The notes beneath the pieces are model-generated. The model was not told the DNA's origin and searched no databases. It worked only from the letters and a program-made list of their open reading frames with translations. A stretch of 6,605 nucleotides of DNA, taken from the NCBI GenBank assembly GCA_005774595.1, contig VAUM01000087.1:1-6605 (forward strand). The letters are read 5' to 3'. Below are positions 5,518 to 6,605 of the stretch, in pieces. The translations under genes were made by a program, and so were the position numbers. This stretch comes from Actinomycetota bacterium (GTDB lineage Bacteria > Actinomycetota > Coriobacteriia > Anaerosomatales > D1FN1-002). Position 1 is the stretch's first letter. Each line of letters starts with the position of its first letter.

Positions 5518-6605
5518 CTGGCTCGACCCGCTGCTGGTCTGCGGGATGGCTGAGGCCGCCGAGGCGGTCGCGGACGCAGTGCACGCCGGCCGGCGGATTG
5601 TGGTCTTCGGCGACTTCGGCCTCGACGGCATCTCGGCGGCCGCGTTGGCCGTCCGGGGCCTGCGCGCGATGGGCGCCGACGCGGCGCCGATGGTGCCGCA
5701 CCGCTTCCGCGAGGGGTACGGCCTGTCTGTCGCGTCGCTCGAGCGGGTGTTCGAGCTGTCGCCGGAACTGGTCGTCACCGTGGACTGCGGGATCTCGTCG
5801 GCAGCGGAGGCGCACGTGCTGCGCGAGCGCGGCGTGTCACTCGTCGTGACCGACCACCACGAGCCCGGCGATGAGGTGCCGCGCGGTGTGCCGGTCGCGG
5901 ACCCGCGGCTGCATCCGGACGGCGCCGCAGCCCCGTCCGCGGGGCTCGCCGGCGCGGGCGTGGCGCTCAAGCTCGTGCAGGCCGTCGGCGGGCTGCTCGG
6001 CTCGCCCGGCGAGTGGCGCACGCTGACGGACCTGGCGACGCTCGGCACGGTGGCCGACGTCGTGCCGATCGCCGGCGAGAACCGAGCGCTCGTCGCCGAC
6101 GGGCTGGCGCGTATGCGCTCGGCCCCGCGCGCGGGCATCGCCGCGCTCGCGCAGGTCGCCGGGATCGAGACGCGCGTCATGCGCGCCGACAACCTCGCGT
6201 ACGCGCTCGCGCCGCGCCTCAACGCGCCCGGGCGGGTGGGGGACCCCGACGACGCGCTCGCGCTCCTGCTCGCCGACGACCCCGACAGCGCGCAGTGCCT
6301 CGCCGAGCGTCTCGATGCCGACAACCGGACGCGGCAGGCGCTCGAGGCCGGTCTGCTCGAGGCGGCGGGGGAGCAGGCGGCGCAGACGTTCGCGCCGGGC
6401 GACCGGGCGCTCGTGCTGGCGGGCGAGGGTTGGCACGAGGGCGTCAAGGGCATCGTCGCGTCACGGCTCGCGGCGCAGTACGGCGTGCCGGCGCTGCTCT
6501 TCTGCATCGAGGACGGCGTCGCGAAGGGCTCGGGGCGCAGCGGCGGGGCCGTCGACCTGCACGGCGGGGGTGCGGCCGCTGCCGGCCTGCTCCCCCGCTT
6601 CCGCG
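5342..6605 (+). CDS. recJ: Single-stranded-DNA-specific exonuclease RecJ (partial, C-terminus beyond window; altered motif I)
   Basis: DHH-family 5'-3' exonuclease acting on single-stranded DNA in recombination and repair. About 421 codons are visible; family members have roughly 570 residues, so the C-terminal part is missing. The N-terminus (GWVLRPAD, RMLAARGV, AFLTPDL, LDPLL) is typical and requires a start before about 5369. GTG 5342 is chosen because it overlaps a TGA in a GTGA arrangement like secD/secF; GTG 5351 is equally possible. Visible motifs are VDCGIS (D148), the DHH triad (D171-H172-H173 in VVTDHHEP), DLATLGTVADVVP (230-242) and the DHHA1 elements GWHEGVKGIVASR (363-375) and KGSGRS (395-400). 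Motif I is GDFGLDG (90-96) where the family has GDYDADG: the first and last Asp (D91, D95) remain but the middle one is G93. This may weaken metal binding. The rest of the protein looks fully constrained, which argues against a decaying gene. Confidence 0.92.
   Translation, partial: MRHVERREAGWVLRPADESAAMALRSAGYSAIVARMLAARGVASAAEADAFLTPDLARDWLDPLLVCGMAEAAEAVADAVHAGRRIVVFGDFGLDGISAAALAVRGLRAMGADAAPMVPHRFREGYGLSVASLERVFELSPELVVTVDCGISSAAEAHVLRERGVSLVVTDHHEPGDEVPRGVPVADPRLHPDGAAAPSAGLAGAGVALKLVQAVGGLLGSPGEWRTLTDLATLGTVADVVPIAGENRALVADGLARMRSAPRAGIAALAQVAGIETRVMRADNLAYALAPRLNAPGRVGDPDDALALLLADDPDSAQCLAERLDADNRTRQALEAGLLEAAGEQAAQTFAPGDRALVLAGEGWHEGVKGIVASRLAAQYGVPALLFCIEDGVAKGSGRSGGAVDLHGGGAAAAGLLPRFR

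Noticed and set aside
5425..6507. Minus-strand open frame opposite recJ (360 codons, Ser/Ala/Arg-rich)
   Set aside because: The plus-strand frame contains ordered RecJ motifs over the whole length. The antisense translation is low-complexity.
1..6605. tRNA or rRNA genes, CRISPR arrays, insertion sequences, attachment sites
   Set aside because: The window is almost fully occupied by conserved protein genes. The gaps (103, 88 and 50 bases) are too short for most of these, and no direct-repeat array or transposase sequence was seen.

Overview
The window is very GC-rich, with nearly every third codon position G or C. Its gene order is tgt - yajC - HD phosphohydrolase - secD - secF - recJ on the + strand, with a divergent ECF sigma / anti-sigma pair at the left edge. 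This order, together with actinobacterial-looking SecD and SecF motifs (ADSSILMFER, GYSLYD), suggests a high-GC Actinomycetota of the Coriobacteriia type or a similar deep-branching high-GC anaerobe. That assignment is an inference from gene order and composition; no rRNA or other taxonomic marker is present.

Left edge (1-794, - strand): an ECF sigma factor (GTG start at 794) is followed without a gap by a small anti-sigma factor carrying a ZAS zinc motif. The anti-sigma gene is cut by the window edge. A 103-base divergent intergenic region (795-897) separates the pair from tgt. It holds a good -10 hexamer so close to the tgt ATG that the transcript should be nearly leaderless, and a short inverted repeat nearer the sigma gene.

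Centre (898-5345, + strand): tgt encodes a complete bacterial tRNA-guanine transglycosylase. An 88-base gap with an extended -10 promoter candidate and a leader stem-loop precedes yajC. yajC, the HD-domain gene, secD and secF are tightly packed (1-base gap, 50-base gap, 4-base overlap). YajC, SecD and SecF form the accessory membrane complex that uses the proton gradient to assist SecYEG-dependent export. The HD protein is a predicted soluble metal-dependent phosphohydrolase of unknown substrate, sitting inside this Sec operon.

Right edge (5342-6605, + strand): recJ, a 5'-3' single-strand exonuclease gene, runs off the window after about 421 codons. Two oddities lie close together here. The secF frame has no stop at its expected end and runs on into recJ, which suggests a frameshift. 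The RecJ motif I reads DFGLDG, so the central aspartate of the usual DxDxDG is glycine. No tRNA, rRNA, mobile element, CRISPR array or convincing terminator was seen. The region looks like core chromosome, and the points of interest are details within it rather than a new accessory system.
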